Part shown: positions 40,989 to 51,385 of the stretch, piece after piece | Layout of the letters: every line of letters begins with the position of its first letter | Position numbering within the stretch: the first letter of the stretch is position 1 | From: Prorocentrum cordatum | Taxonomy: Eukaryota > Sar > Dinophyceae > Prorocentrales > Prorocentraceae | Length of the DNA stretch: 64,000 nucleotides | Reading direction: 5' to 3' | Assembly (NCBI GenBank): GCA_963575745.1 | Contig: CAUYUJ010016305.1 | Span: forward strand, 209,001-273,000 | Made by a program: the position numbers and the translations under genes | Notes under the pieces: generated by a model | Told to the model about the DNA's origin: nothing | Databases searched by the model: none | Seen by the model: the letters and a program-made list of their open reading frames with translations, nothing else

Positions 40989-41216
40989 AGGCCTCCCAGA
41001 TGGGGTCGGAGTGGATGGTGTCGGCGGATCGCGCCGCATCGCCAATGCATCGGCGATGCACCAGCGATGCATCGTCGACGTGCGTGATGCATCGGCGGCG
41101 TCGACGTGAAGCGAACCGGGCTCCGCATCAAACCGCATCGCCGATGCATCGACGATGCATCAGCGATGCGGCGCGACCCTCCGACCCCATCTACTCCGAC
41201 CCCATCTAGGAGGCCT
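40989..41216. mobile_element. Palindromic element family 4, copy 1
   Basis: 228 bp with outer arms AGGCCTCCCAGATGGGGTCG and its near-perfect reverse complement ending ATCTAGGAGGCCT. Inside is a series of GATGCATCGGCGATGC-type words on both arms, and a centre with CGTGAAGCGAACCGGGCTCC. Copies at 49,371-49,563 and 56,661-56,868. Confidence 0.8.
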
Positions 41217-41334
41217 AGAGACACGAGCCCCCGAGCCCAAGCCCAGGGCGCAGCCCGGCCACAGGAGCCCAAGAGCCCGGGCTGGCATGGGTCCGACGGT
41301 GCCGGCGGCAGGCGCGCGCGGGGCGGCGGCGGGC

Positions 41335-41560
41335 TTCTGTCGGGGAGACGTAAGACTCGGGTGCGGGGGACTCGGGCTGGCCTGACGGGGGCCATCATAG
41401 AAATGACGAGACCCAATGTGAAATTTGACGCGGGCTCCCCCTGCAGACATCCCACGACCACGGGACCGTCAAAATCCAGGACGCGCTCGTCAAACAAAAA
41501 GTCGGCAAACCTGAGTTCCCGCTTACTCGAGTCTTACGTTTCCCTGATTCTGCGGCAACT
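41335..41560. mobile_element. Element family 6, copy 1
   Basis: About 225 bp with inverted ends GGGGAGACGTAAGACTCGGG and CTCGAGTCTTACGTTTCCCT. The interior shares ATGACGAGACCCAATNTNAA and GACCGTCAAAATCCA-type words with 47,652-47,850. An orphan right end occurs at 49,829-49,852. Confidence 0.7.
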
Positions 41561-42189
41561 CATAGGAGCCTCCCAGGACATCTTGCTGGCTCTTGCGGGT
41601 CGACGCTAGATCGACCTTCAGTCGACGCGACCCGAGGATCATCGGCTTTCTTTCGACTGCTAGGCGCTAGCGCACGCTGATGCACTCGACGCGAACCGAC
41701 GATCATCGGCGCTCGCTGATGCACTCTCAAGACGGAAGTATGAGGACATGCCATGATGTGCTACCGAACAAGCTCGGGATCCACCAAAGGGTGGGTGACC
41801 CTGAGAGGGGGCATGAATTCGATCCGTTGGTGCCGCGAACTCCCGCGGTCAGATGCCCCCCGCATGCCCCACCAGTCGGCAACTGTCGGGAGCCGCCGGC
41901 AGCCGGGGGCGCCTGCTCTGGGCGGCTCGGTGCAGACGCCGCTCGAGCTCGCACCCCTCCCGCCCCCCTCCCCCAACTTTGCGGGACCCCGACGAGCCAG
42001 CGGGGCGGCGGCGCTGGCTCCCGGGCCCTGTTCTCCGCGGCGCTGCAGCGCGACCGGAGCTCCCCGGCGGCCTCCTCCTTGGCCTGCAGCGTCCTCGGAG
42101 GCGCGCGGGCGGCGGGCGGCCGGGCTTCGGAGGGCGAGGGCGAGCTCGGGCCGCGGGCTCGGGCCGGGACGCCCGAGATCGACTACAGA

Positions 42190-42330
42190 GTCGGGGCACT
42201 GGCCTGAGGGAGCCTCAATGAGGAACGAGGCCCACTTTTTCCCAAAATATGGACTTCGATTCCCCATGGAGATTCTCCGGGAAACCTGAGGCAAGCTGCA
42301 CAACAATCAAAGAACAGCGAGCCCCACCCA
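42190..42330 (+). repeat. Interspersed repeat shared with 57,150-57,310
   Basis: Both contain AACGAGGCCC, TTTCCCATGGA-like, and TACAACAATCAA(A/G)GAAC words in the same order. A weaker relative lies at 62,450-62,640. Confidence 0.65.
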
Positions 42331-42461
42331 CGGCTGCAGTTCCCTGGGGCGCGCGGACATCGTGGCTTCCACGTGGCGGGTACGGGAAACCCTGAGCCCC
42401 CCCAAAAACCCTGCCATCTCTGGCGGCGCGCACGAGGTGGCAAGGGGGGTAGGGGGGAGGC

Positions 42462-42553
42462 GTCGTAGAAGCAGGCCGCTTCTTAGAAGGCGCCGGCCCT
42501 GCGTTTATAGATAGGGCCCGCGCCTTCTAAGAAGCAGGGGTGCTTCCAAGAAG
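42462..42553. mobile_element. Palindromic element family 5, copy 1
   Basis: Arms CGCTTCTTAGAAGGCGC and GCGCCTTCTAAGAAGC surround GGCCCTGCGTTTATAGATAG. A second copy is at 57,790-57,895 and a remnant at 49,705-49,745; all lie near GGCGCGCAC words. Confidence 0.75.
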
Positions 42554-42954
42554 CCTTCCCCATCCCCCTACGTGACTGTTCTTTTATCCAGGGGAGGTAA
42601 CGCATGTTACCTGGGGGGGGGGAGGGGGGGCAGGGGGGGAGGTAACGGTAACGGCGGCCGCGGCGTGCACCCCACCCCCCAAGGCACGCCTGCTGCACCG
42701 GCGCGCCAAGCGCCTGTGCAGCGCCGGTGTACACCACGGCGCCCGCGTACACTACAGCAGCCGTGTGCGCCGCATACCAAAACGCCTGCAGCGCCTGCGC
42801 ACACCGCGTTGCCTGCGTACACCACAGCAGCCGCGTGCACCACAGCTCCTGTGCACCACAACGCGTGCACGACAGCGCCTGTGCCGACAATACATACTCC
42901 TCCCTCCCCCCTTCCGCCGCCCCTCCCTTTACTCCCTCCTTCCCTCTGGCCCCC

Positions 42955-43030
42955 ATCCTCCTCCTCCTCCTCCTCCTCCTCCTCCTCCTCCTCCTCCTCC
43001 TCCTCCTCCCCATCCTCCTTCTCCTCCTCT
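42955..43030. repeat. CTC microsatellite
   Basis: (CTC)n of about 75 bp. Confidence 0.95.
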
Positions 43031-43423
43031 GTTATCCTTAAGTTGCGCCACAGCGCCTGTGTACACCACAGCGCCAGTGCATGCCAGCAGCCGCGTGCAC
43101 CACATTGCGTGCGCACACCACACTGCGTACACCGCAATGCCCGCGTGCACCGCGGCAGCCGCGTGCACCGCAGCGCTTGTGCACACCACAGTGCCTGTGT
43201 GCACGGGGGAGAGGGAGAGGGAGAGGGAGGGGCGTCGTCGTCGTCGGCGACGACGACGACGGGATTTTGCTTTCCGGTGCGTGTTGTTTTGGCGTTGTTT
43301 GGTCCGTCTGGGCCTGCGGAGGCCTCCGGGGAACTCCGCTCCGGTGGTCCCCGGAGGTCCCCGGAGGCGCCTCTGGGGACCTCCGGAGGCCTCTGGGGAC
43401 CTCCAGAGACGTAGAACTGCGAC

Positions 43424-43425
43424 CC

Positions 43426-43483
<58 letters not shown>

Positions 43484-43490
43484 TACGACA
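43424..43490. repeat. GAC microsatellite
   Basis: (GAC)n of about 65 bp, nearly perfect. Confidence 0.95.
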
Positions 43491-43602
43491 GGCATTGGCC
43501 CCACCCCCGGTGACGGGCAACCGACGACGAAGACGACGACGACGGGGGAGAGGGAGGAGGGAGTCGAGGAAGAACAAACTTCATGAACATAAACTTTCGG
43601 AT

Positions 43603-43723
43603 GTCCGCGCGGGTTTCTAGGACTGGCGCTGGACCCCCCTTGCGGCGCCTCTGGCGCCGCCCCTAGCGCGCTCCGCGCGCCGGAGGGGCGGGTCTAGCGC
43701 CGATCCAACAAATCCACGCGGAC
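43603..43723. mobile_element. Palindromic element family 2, copy 3
   Basis: 121 bp; GTCCGCGCGGGTTTCTAGGA at the left pairs with ATCCAACAAATCCACGCGGA at the right; the inner arms GGCGCTGGACC and GGTCTAGCGCC also pair. Confidence 0.8.
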
Positions 43724-44130
43724 CTCCGAACGTTCGCGTGCACGTCGATGCCTGTGTACACCGAAGTGTACACCGCCAGCTGCTGCAGCGGCGCCAGCAG
43801 CAACCGCGTGCCCAACAACGACCCCGTGCCTGCGTGCACCACAATGACTGTGCACCTCCGGAGGTTTTTGGGCAACGTCGGTCGTCGTCATCGTCCTCCT
43901 CACCCCCCTCCTCCGCCGACCCCCTCCTCCTCCCCCGCTCCCCCTCCACAACCTCCCTCCTCCTCCTCCTCCTCCTCCTCCTCCCCCTCCCCCTGCCCCT
44001 CGTCCGATGGAAACTGCAAAGGTTCACGCCTGTGGCCGGTTCCCCGGCGTTACCGTTACCTGGGGTGGGGGGGGGCGGGGGGGAGGTAACATGCGTTACC
44101 TTCCCAGGTGATAAAAGAACAGCTTCTACC

Positions 44131-45940
44131 CCCCTCTGCGCGTGGCCGCCATCTCTTGGGAGGCCGGTTTCTACGTCCGCCAGCTTCCGCCGAACTTCCG
44201 CCGGCATCCGCTGGCGGAGTCGGCCTCGTTTTACTGCCGCCGCCTTCCGCTGACCTTCCGCCCGAGGAAGGGATATCAACTCCTTCGACCCTCGAAGGCG
44301 AGGCCCCTTCTTGGATGCCCCAGGTGTCCCCGTTCGCGGGTCCCCGATCAAACCAACCCGAACCAATCCCGGACACCGCCACCATCACTGTGCAGCATGG
44401 GGCGAACGGATCCCGAGGGAAACGGGTCCTCGACCCTGGGGCCCTCCCCCAGGGACGAGCTTTTCCGTCCTGAGTCGACGGGGCCCGCGGACTCGTTCCC
44501 TGAGGACCGGGACTCGTTTCCCTGAGGACCCGTCTCCAGCCCTCTCCGCTCTCCCTGCGCCAAGCACCTGCCGCCCGCTGGGCCCCCCCTCCCCGTCGGG
44601 GGGGAGCGCCCGTGCCGCGGGGCCTGGGCCTTCTGGCCAGAGCCATCTCGGGCGGGTGGCAGCGGGGGGTGACCTTCAGGGGGGGCAAAGGAAAGGGCCC
44701 GAAAAGGGGCCTTTGCGGCCCCTGCTGGCTCCAAAAGGGGCCCGAGAGGACCCCGCCAAGGCCCTTCATCCCCATGCAGGTCCCCCCCCTTACCATCCCT
44801 CCGACCCATCCCGAGGGAGGTCTGCTCTCGGCAGTCTGTGCTGCGCGGCGGCGGAGGGCCTTACCAAGGAACGACCACAACGATGTTGAAACCGAAGAGG
44901 CGCCCACAAAGAAAGACGAACGTACATCCAACGCATTAAACGAGCGCTTAAACCACAACCAGCGCCAAACGAAACGGGCACCGAAACGAGGCGTTTAAAA
45001 CAACAACGAACACCGACACGAAATAATAACGAGCAGCGAAGCGAGCAGCAAAAAAAGCCCAAACCAAACTAAACAGAGTCGTGATCGGTCTTTGGATTTG
45101 TCCGCGGTTGTCCTCTTTTGCATTTGCACGACCATGCCAAACATCGCTTCCAAACATCGCTTCACGCATCGCATTTTGCGGCCGCAGCAGCGTAGGGACG
45201 AAACGCGCCTCCTCAGACCGAGCCCCGAAGCCTGACGCGCAGGGATCCTCACTCAACATCGCTGGAACGAGACGCAAGACGTTGAACGCGCAGGCAGGAG
45301 GCCAGGGCCTGCCCAACGCCGATCAAAGAGATCTGCGCGGAGCTCAGACACTTTCTGCCTATGCCATGCGTGATTCCCCGAATCAAGAAGACAATTCCCT
45401 CAGAAGCCTGCAAAAGATCATATTCAAGAACCAATGCAACAACCATGCAAAACAACGGCCGCACCCCCGTTACAGCAACCCAGCGGAGCTTCCCGTACTG
45501 CCCTAATATGATGTTGCCGAGCCTTTCGGGACAACTCGGTAGAACGTTCCTGACTGCACTTCGATGCTAAGATGGCACGGTGGCGGGGTTTGCCGAAAGC
45601 AGCTGGATTACTAAAGGAAGACATCGAATGATGAGACATAATCGAAGGAACTACCGTGATCAAACAGGAACATGTTTTCCGCTCATATATCCAAGTCCAG
45701 CAGCGGGGCGTGTGCGATGGTGCCGCGAAGCGGACTCCAAACCTCAATCTAGACATTGTCTCAATCACATTGGCGCTTGGATCGGGAAAGGCGCGAAATG
45801 GAAACGGTCGAATCAAAAGGTTCAGATCCGCCCAGAGCGAAACGACGAACAACGATCCAAGGGATGTGCTAAACAACGTCCAGGCTGAGCCTTGACTGAA
45901 TCGCGAAGAGGAGATGGCGAGCTGGAGAACACGATGAAAG
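44131..45940. other. No confident gene
   Basis: It begins with GC-rich sequence sharing a GAGGGAAACGGGTCCT block (44,415-44,430) with 53,248-53,270, then from 44,870 becomes AT-richer with many AACGA-type words and no long, biased frame on either strand. Confidence 0.4.
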
Positions 45941-45989
45941 GGTCAACTATTGCACTCATAGGGTACCTCCCTCACGTAACGGCCACAGC

Positions 45990-46244
45990 CTAGCTGCCAG
46001 TCAAGATGTGCGGGTACTTGCAGAACTCCCGATGACATTGGCCCTTCTGGAAGGCGAAGCACACCTTGCCGTCGGGCCTGGTCCAATTCTGGTTGTAGGG
46101 CTGGCCAGGCTGGCCGGTGTTGATCTTGCCCTGCATGGTTGCTCGATAATGGGGGGCTAGGGCGCAACGGGGCTGGTCCAGGGAAGCTCCCAGCTGCCCC
46201 AAACAAGTACGAACAAGTGCGTAGCTGCTTCTATGCGTGTCCAT
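45990..46244 (-). CDS. Small ORF with CCCH-type zinc finger
   Basis: 84 residues on the minus strand. The C terminus reads GKVCFAFQKGQCHREFCKYP then H, giving C-X7-C-X4-C-X3-H, one residue shorter in the second gap than the common C-X7/8-C-X5-C-X3-H finger that binds single-stranded RNA. The preceding TRPDG and Gln/Pro-rich stretch resembles what precedes such fingers in dinoflagellate proteins, including retroelement ORFs. No partner domain is visible around it, so it may be one exon or a retroelement fragment. The first Met is arbitrary. Confidence 0.45.
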   Translation of the reverse strand: MDTHRSSYALVRTCLGQLGASLDQPRCALAPHYRATMQGKINTGQPGQPYNQNWTRPDGKVCFAFQKGQCHREFCKYPHILTGS

Positions 46245-47040
46245 GTGCTCTCTTGGGGAGACTGGCTGCGATGGTCATCTCCGCGAGATAGAACTCATGC
46301 GCAATCATTTTTGCTGCCGAGGGATAATCGAAAAAACCACCCCTGAACCCTAACCGCCTGCCAGCGACCCCTTTCCAAGGGGGCGCCAGGGGAGGGAGCG
46401 TGTCGAGGCAACTTCCTGGGATTCTGAGAGCACCTCCGCCCAAGCATGGCCCCCAGGCCCAGGAGACCAGACAGCCCAAGATGGGTCCAGTGGGCTAACA
46501 ACAGCCTTTCAAACTGCGCGAACTTGCCTTGGCGATGGCCTCGGATGTCCCCAAGATTGCCCCGCGATGGTCCCGGAACCTCCGCAGGAAGCGCCCACAT
46601 CACGGGACAGGGCATGACATTGTTCACCAATGATTTTGAAGCTCCCACCGCTCCTCCTCCTTCTCCTCCTTCATATGCCCCTCTGACGCTTCGGGACGGC
46701 CTAAGGGTGTGTGACCCAACAGGGTCCCAACTGGCCCCGAGAGAACACCGACAAGCGTCCAGGATGCTCCCCGACGGCCCTGAAGGGGCCACCGGACACA
46801 ACCAGAACACAGCCCAGGAGGGCCCCGAGAAAGGCTGAGCAAGTCGTGGAGCCCGGGGAGAAGAGTGCCGAGCTGACTCTCAGAAGGACCACGCGGGGCC
46901 GAAGTGGGCTAACAACAACAAGCCCGGATCGATGACTCCCCAGACCTCTCCCGGGGTGCACTCCAGCCAGATCTCCTAGGGGACGCCAGCCGTGAGAACA
47001 AGTGCCCTCAGGAGGCCTCCCGAAGGCGACACCGAGGGAG
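46245..47040. other. No gene; degenerate CCAAGATGGnCCC-type repeats
   Basis: Loose, short repeats of GGCCCC/CAAGATGG character related to those at 54,465-54,690. No persuasive frame. Confidence 0.4.
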
Positions 47041-47059
47041 TGGTATCGTTATATGAGCA

Positions 47060-47230
47060 TCGTTTAAACGGTCCCTATCCCCACTGGCGCCGCCTGGGTC
47101 CCACTGGCCGATTTACCCAACTAGATGGGGATGTAGGCTGTTTCCTTCGGGTTTCGAGGGGCATATCCCCAACTGGGGTGGTGGGATAGTGTAGATCGTG
47201 ATGGGGATGGCGATGGGATCGGTTGAACGA
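47060..47230. mobile_element. Element family 3, complete copy
   Basis: 171 bp from TCGTTTAAACGG to GGATCGGTTGAACGA, with inverted ends and the family's internal GATGGGGAT...ATATCCCC pair. Confidence 0.78.
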
Positions 47231-47276
47231 TACTGAGTATCTGCATGTTTTCTCCACTGAAGATCGGGGGTCCCAA

Positions 47277-47430
47277 CAGCGTGCGGTGACAGCCCGCGCG
47301 GTGACCTCGACATCCCCAGAGGCCTCACATCGTGCGGCCCGTCACCACACGGCCTTGGGACCTCGGAGGCCCCGATCGCCCGAGGCGTCCTCGGAGAACG
47401 ATCCGAATCCCAAAACCGTGCGGTGACTCC
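47277..47430. repeat. Element family 7, copy 1 (GTGCGGTGAC repeats)
   Basis: Contains several copies of CGTGCGGTGAC and its complement, CCCGAGGCGTCCTCGGAGAA and CCCAAAACCGTGCGGTGAC. Same order at 53,489-53,625. Confidence 0.72.
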
Positions 47431-47469
47431 GAACTGGCAAGCCAGCTTTTCACCATCGTGCATCGAGTG

Positions 47470-47622
47470 AGGCGTCCTCCTCCTCCTCCCCCTCCGCCTC
47501 CTCCTTCTCCTTCTTCTCCTCTTCCGCGGTGTTGCCACCTCTTCCTCTTCTTCTCCTCCTCCTCCTCCTCCGCCTCTTCTTTCTCCTTCCTCTTCCTCTT
47601 CCTCCTCCTCCTTCGCGGTGTT
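47470..47622. repeat. CT-rich imperfect microsatellite
   Basis: CTC/CTT-type tract interrupted by two GCGGTGTTG words. Confidence 0.9.
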
Positions 47623-47651
47623 GTCACCAGAACATTCGGGGGCCCCCGAGA

Positions 47652-47850
47652 CGGAAGACTCGGGCTCGGGGAACTCGGGTTGGCTTGACGGGACCGTCGG
47701 ACAAATGACGAGACCCAATCTAAAGCGACCTCTCGCTGCAAACGTCCCACGAAATCTGGACCGTCAACATCCAAAACGGGCTGGTCAAATACCCGTCAAC
47801 ATCCAATTGGCAAACCCGAGTTCTGGCGAACTCAAGTCTTACAGACAAGT
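47652..47850. mobile_element. Element family 6, copy 2
   Basis: GGAAGACTCGGGCTCGGGGA start and ACTCAAGTCTTACAG end, with the shared ATGACGAGACCCAAT interior. It is followed by sequence (47,855-47,995) related to 57,500-57,650 and 62,660-62,810. Confidence 0.65.
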
Positions 47851-48273
47851 CGCATAGTAAGGATGCGTGGTAAGGATGCCAGGGTTTTGGAAGGCCATGC
47901 TGGCGTTTTCGAGCGGGGTTGGCCAGCGAAAAACGCCGAGGTTGGGCTGAAGGGGCCAGGATGCAAGGGTACCCGCCCGTCGTAAGTAGGTGGAACCATG
48001 GGGTAGGAAAGCGGGTGAAGTAGGTCGGGATCGGGCCCGCCGAAAGAGTGACAACAGACAGCAGCTACACATGGATTCTCTAAATAAAAAGCGCTTGAAA
48101 CAGATTGGGATCTGGATGTCCCGGAATACCTCCGTTCAACGACCGGCGTATAGCCTTGGAAAATTGCGGGGTCGGGGTCGGTGCCCGGGCGATGCCTCCC
48201 CGTCCGTGCTCATTCCAGCCGGCGAGTACGGGCTGCCGTTCGGGGCTCAAGAGACGGGGGTCAATGCAAACGG

Positions 48274-48432
48274 TAAGTCGGGCATGTCCCTCTACAGGAG
48301 GAAAATTCAAAACTAGTTTAAAGAATTGAAAGGGGGCATGTTTTATATGTTTGTTTGCTATGTTGGTGCATTTTGTGCGTATCTTTAATTTTTCGTGGAA
48401 AATCCGCCTGTAGGGGGACATGCCCGACCTAA
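48274..48432. mobile_element. MITE family 1, complete copy with 9-bp target duplication
   Basis: 159 bp. The left TIR TAAGTCGGGCATGTCCCTCT and right reverse complement TTAGGTCGGGCATGTCCCCC pair over about 30 bp. TGCAAACGG directly flanks both ends (48,265-48,273 and 48,433-48,441), a perfect 9-bp duplication, extendable to 11 bp if the terminal AA is assigned to the target. Confidence 0.88.
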
Positions 48433-48468
48433 TGCAAACGGAGGTCAGCCAGAGAAACGGATATTGGA

Positions 48469-48590
48469 GGATCCTGCAGGGCCAGGGTCGCATTGACCCG
48501 GGCTTGGGTGCAGGATCCTGCAGGATTCTACAGGATGCTTCGCATTGGCCGGGGCTTGGGTGCAGGATCTTACAGTATCTTGCAGGCAAG
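48469..48590 (+). repeat. Short tandem repeats of GGATCCTGCAGG type
   Basis: Three degenerate units beginning GGATC(C/T)T(G/A)CAG at 48,469, 48,513 and 48,565, two followed by GGGCTTGGGTGCA. Confidence 0.7.
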
Positions 48591-48619
48591 ATGGATCCAA
48601 AATAGATATCAACCGGGGT

Positions 48620-49165
48620 TGTAATCTTCCAGGATTGTTGACCCAAGTTCATCATGTCTCCCACGGAACATTATGAACCTGGGTTTCAATGTTCTGGGAA
48701 TATTGATTGGGGTTCATAAGTGTTCCCCCGGAACATTATCAATTCTGGTTAATAATGTTCTGGGGATATCGACCCCAAAAACATAATAAATTGGGTTCAT
48801 CATGTTCTGGGAATGTTGACTGGGATTTACAATGTTCCCGGAAGAATGAACCCGGTTTTCGTAATTCCAGAACGATAATACTTGTTATTTTCCCCCAACC
48901 CCCCAAGCTCCCCACCCTGGTTTATCATGTCGGAATATGACCCCCGGCTTATTATCTCCGGAGATCAGAAATCCGGATTCATAGTGTTCCCGGAATATTG
49001 ACTCCGGGTTAACTATTCTGGAATGGTAATGATGGAGCCTGGGGGGGGCGCCGTTTGAGAGTACGTTCCGGGCTGAACTAAACCCTGGTCCATAATGTTG
49101 CAATATTGAGCTGAGGTGGATTATTCCGGAAAGATAATGATTCGGGCGGTGGGGGTCTGAGCCCG
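48620..49165. repeat. Degenerate ~30-bp AT-rich minisatellite
   Basis: Repeated words AATGTTCTGGGAATATTGA, GGAACATTAT and GGGTTCAT/ATGAACCC recur every 28-35 bp in both orientations over about 500 bp. Confidence 0.65.
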
Positions 49166-49370
49166 ATCCATTCACAGGACAATAATCCATAGGGTCTCAT
49201 CAGAAGATAACGAACCTAGGTCTTCACTCCTAGATAATCAGCCACGGTCGACGAGGGTTTCGGAGGTGGCCTCCTTGCAGAATCCTGCAAGGCCTGACTG
49301 ACCCAGGTCTGGATTGGCCCGGGTCAGAAGATCCCCGAGCCGTGGGGGAGGGGCAGGTGACCGATCCGCG

Positions 49371-49563
49371 GGAGGCCGGACCAGCAGATGGGGTCGCAGG
49401 ATCTCGCGGCATCGCGGATGCATCGGTGATTCGGCTCAATGTGGATCCCGAATTTCTCCACGCCAACGTCGCCGATGCATCGTTGACGTCTCTGCTGCAT
49501 CGCCGATGCATCGGTGATGCGTCGACGATGCGGCGCGATCGTCCGACCCCATCTGAGAGGCCT
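49371..49563. mobile_element. Palindromic element family 4, copy 2
   Basis: 193 bp. GAGGCCGG...AGATGGGGTCGCAGGATC at the left, GATCGTCCGACCCCATCTGA then AGGCCT at the right, GATGCATCG words between, and a centre with GTGGATCCCGAATTTCTCCA. Confidence 0.78.
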
Positions 49564-49860
49564 CGAGAAGCTCACGCGGAGACGCCTTTCTGTTCGCATC
49601 GAGGGCGGTCGCCGACGCGGTCGGAAGACTGGCGGGCCTCCCCAAGACAGCGGCACACCAAGCAGCCAGGGTCGGCCACGCGCGAAGGGGGAGCAGGGGG
49701 AGGGGGGAGGGCTTCCAGGAAGCAGCCCCTCTCCGAGAAGCCTCCCCCCCTCCCCCTCGTCCCCCTTGTGCGCGCCGCCGGCAGGAAAAAGAGGGGGGGC
49801 GGCCGCGTTCGCTGCCCCCCCCCCCGAACCCGAGTCTTACGTCTCCCTGACAGACGACGG

Positions 49861-49922
49861 GGAGGAGGAGGAGGAGGAGGAGGAGGAGGAGGAGGAGGAG
49901 GAGGAGGAGGAGGAGGAGGAGG
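49861..49922. repeat. GAG microsatellite
   Basis: Nearly perfect (GAG)n. Confidence 0.95.
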
Positions 49923-50009
49923 GGTGCCTCTCTGGCGAAGGGAGTCCTCGCCACGAGAGGTCCTCTGGCGGCCTCGGGCACCGAAGACCGATGTACAGTG
50001 GAGGCCCGT

Positions 50010-50140
50010 GCCAAGAAACACCCTGCTTTTGCCTCCAGGGTGCCATGGGTTTCTTGGGTTTCGATGGTCTTGCGATGGAAAGCGTGACGTTCCCACACCA
50101 AAATCAATGGACGTCCTGGGGTCTCAGGGTTGGGCTTCGT
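50010..50140. repeat. Interspersed repeat shared with 54,885-54,975 and 62,850-62,985
   Basis: Contains the hairpin CACCCTGCTTTTGCCTCCAG-GGTGCC and GGGTTTCTTGGGTTTCGATG; the other two copies are in the opposite orientation. Confidence 0.7.
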
Positions 50141-50319
50141 GTGGAAGGTTTCTTGTGGTCGGGCCCCTACTGCACGCGGAGAAGGGGGGCGCGACGGGGA
50201 GGGGGGGGCTCAGGCTGCGGATCGGGAATCGGGCCTTGGCGCACGCGTGCTGGAATAGTTGTGCGGGTGAATGTTGTTGGGCCATCTTCGGGGACACGTA
50301 CAGTCAAGTCGCATAGCAA

Positions 50320-50630
50320 GGATGCACCACCCACCGCCCACCACCCACCACCCTCCCAACACCCACCCACGACTCAACGATCACCATCCACATCCGGCCA
50401 CCCACGGGCCACTCACCACCAGCCACCCATCGCCAACCACCCAGACACACCGTCCAGCCACCACCCACACCTGCATCCACGACCCACCGACACAGTCATC
50501 CGTTCAATACTCACCACCCACAACTCGCCCACGCCCCAACCCACCCACCAACAACCCGCTTGGGCTCCCAACCCACAGACCTCGTTACTCGTTACTCCAC
50601 CCATCCGATTGGCCCCCCTCCAGCACCTCT
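50320..50630 (+). repeat. CCACCCA-type minisatellite
   Basis: Loose tandem array of CCACCCA/CACCCACC words on a C-only-rich strand, resuming at 50,920-50,980. Confidence 0.75.
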
Positions 50631-51269
50631 CTCACCCGCAGGCATCGAGTGTGGCCTACATCGAAAGCGGGCCACTGCGACCTCCGCGCTCAAGATACGC
50701 GGCCACATGTACGGCGGTTTGCCTTCCGCTGGGGAAGACGACGACCAGGTAACCGCCGCCAGCGTCGACCAGAATTGAAGTTGGCGGAGGCCCACCCAGA
50801 AGCCGACCCCGCCACCCCACGGGCCCCCCCGCCCGTCACCCCCGCGGGGTCTGCCACCGAACAGCACTGCCGTCAGAAGTGGAAGCCAGGATTGGTGGGG
50901 CAACTCGAACACCAACCAAATCACCCACCACTCACCCACCCATCCACCCACCACCCACCCAGCCACCCAGCACCCATTCACGCCACATGATCGCACCATG
51001 CGGTTAGCACTGACCATCCACCAACCTCCCCACCACCCGCCGAATGGCACCGCAAGGCGTCCCGCGCTCGTCGCAAACAACCGCGACAGGAGACCATCGT
51101 ACCCTCCACGTGCCGTGTCCACCACGCTGATATCCACCGCCCGCGGGCCAGAAGAACCGCCGCGGCCGTATCCGAGCCCGACAAAAAGGACAGGACTTCC
51201 AAAGGCGGTGTGCGCGTGCAGTGACGTGATTAGGAGGAACACCAAACGGCATACGTCTACGTAGTTTCT

Positions 51270-51385
51270 GAGGTCCGCGAGGAGTGCTTGGATCGGCGCT
51301 GGACCACCCCTTGCTCGCGCGCGGAGCGCGCGAGGGGGCGGCGCCGGTCGTGCCGCCTGGGGTACCCAGCGCCGATCTGGACCTC
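51270..51385. mobile_element. Palindromic element family 2, copy 4
   Basis: GAGGTCCGCGAGGAGTGCTT then GGATCGGCGCTGG pairs with CCAGCGCCGATCTGGACCTC; CGCGCGCGGAGCGCGCG forms the centre. Confidence 0.8.

Larger units (their letters stand above)
42565..44130. repeat. 1.55-kb segment bounded by ~80-bp inverted repeats
   Basis: The left end (42,570-42,655: CTGTTCTTTTATCCAGG, GGTAACGCATGTTACC, GGTAACGGTAACG) reappears in reverse complement at 44,035-44,125. The interior has GTGCACCACAGCGCC-type repeats, two trinucleotide microsatellites (42,955-43,030 and 43,424-43,490) and a family-2 element (43,603-43,723). No transposase frame. Confidence 0.75.

Noticed and set aside
41020-41180. GATGCATCG repeats as a CRISPR-like array
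   Set aside because: No constant repeat/spacer periodicity, and the same structure occurs as a dispersed palindromic element in three places.
42572-43620. Several 170-280-residue frames on both strands
   Set aside because: They run through CTC and GAC arrays and GTGCACC repeats and show no domain; no frame stands out.
48274-48432. TA dinucleotide duplication (Stowaway/mariner type) for MITE family 1
   Set aside because: TA fits some ends, but longer 8-9-bp flanking repeats are seen in three copies and explain the ends better.
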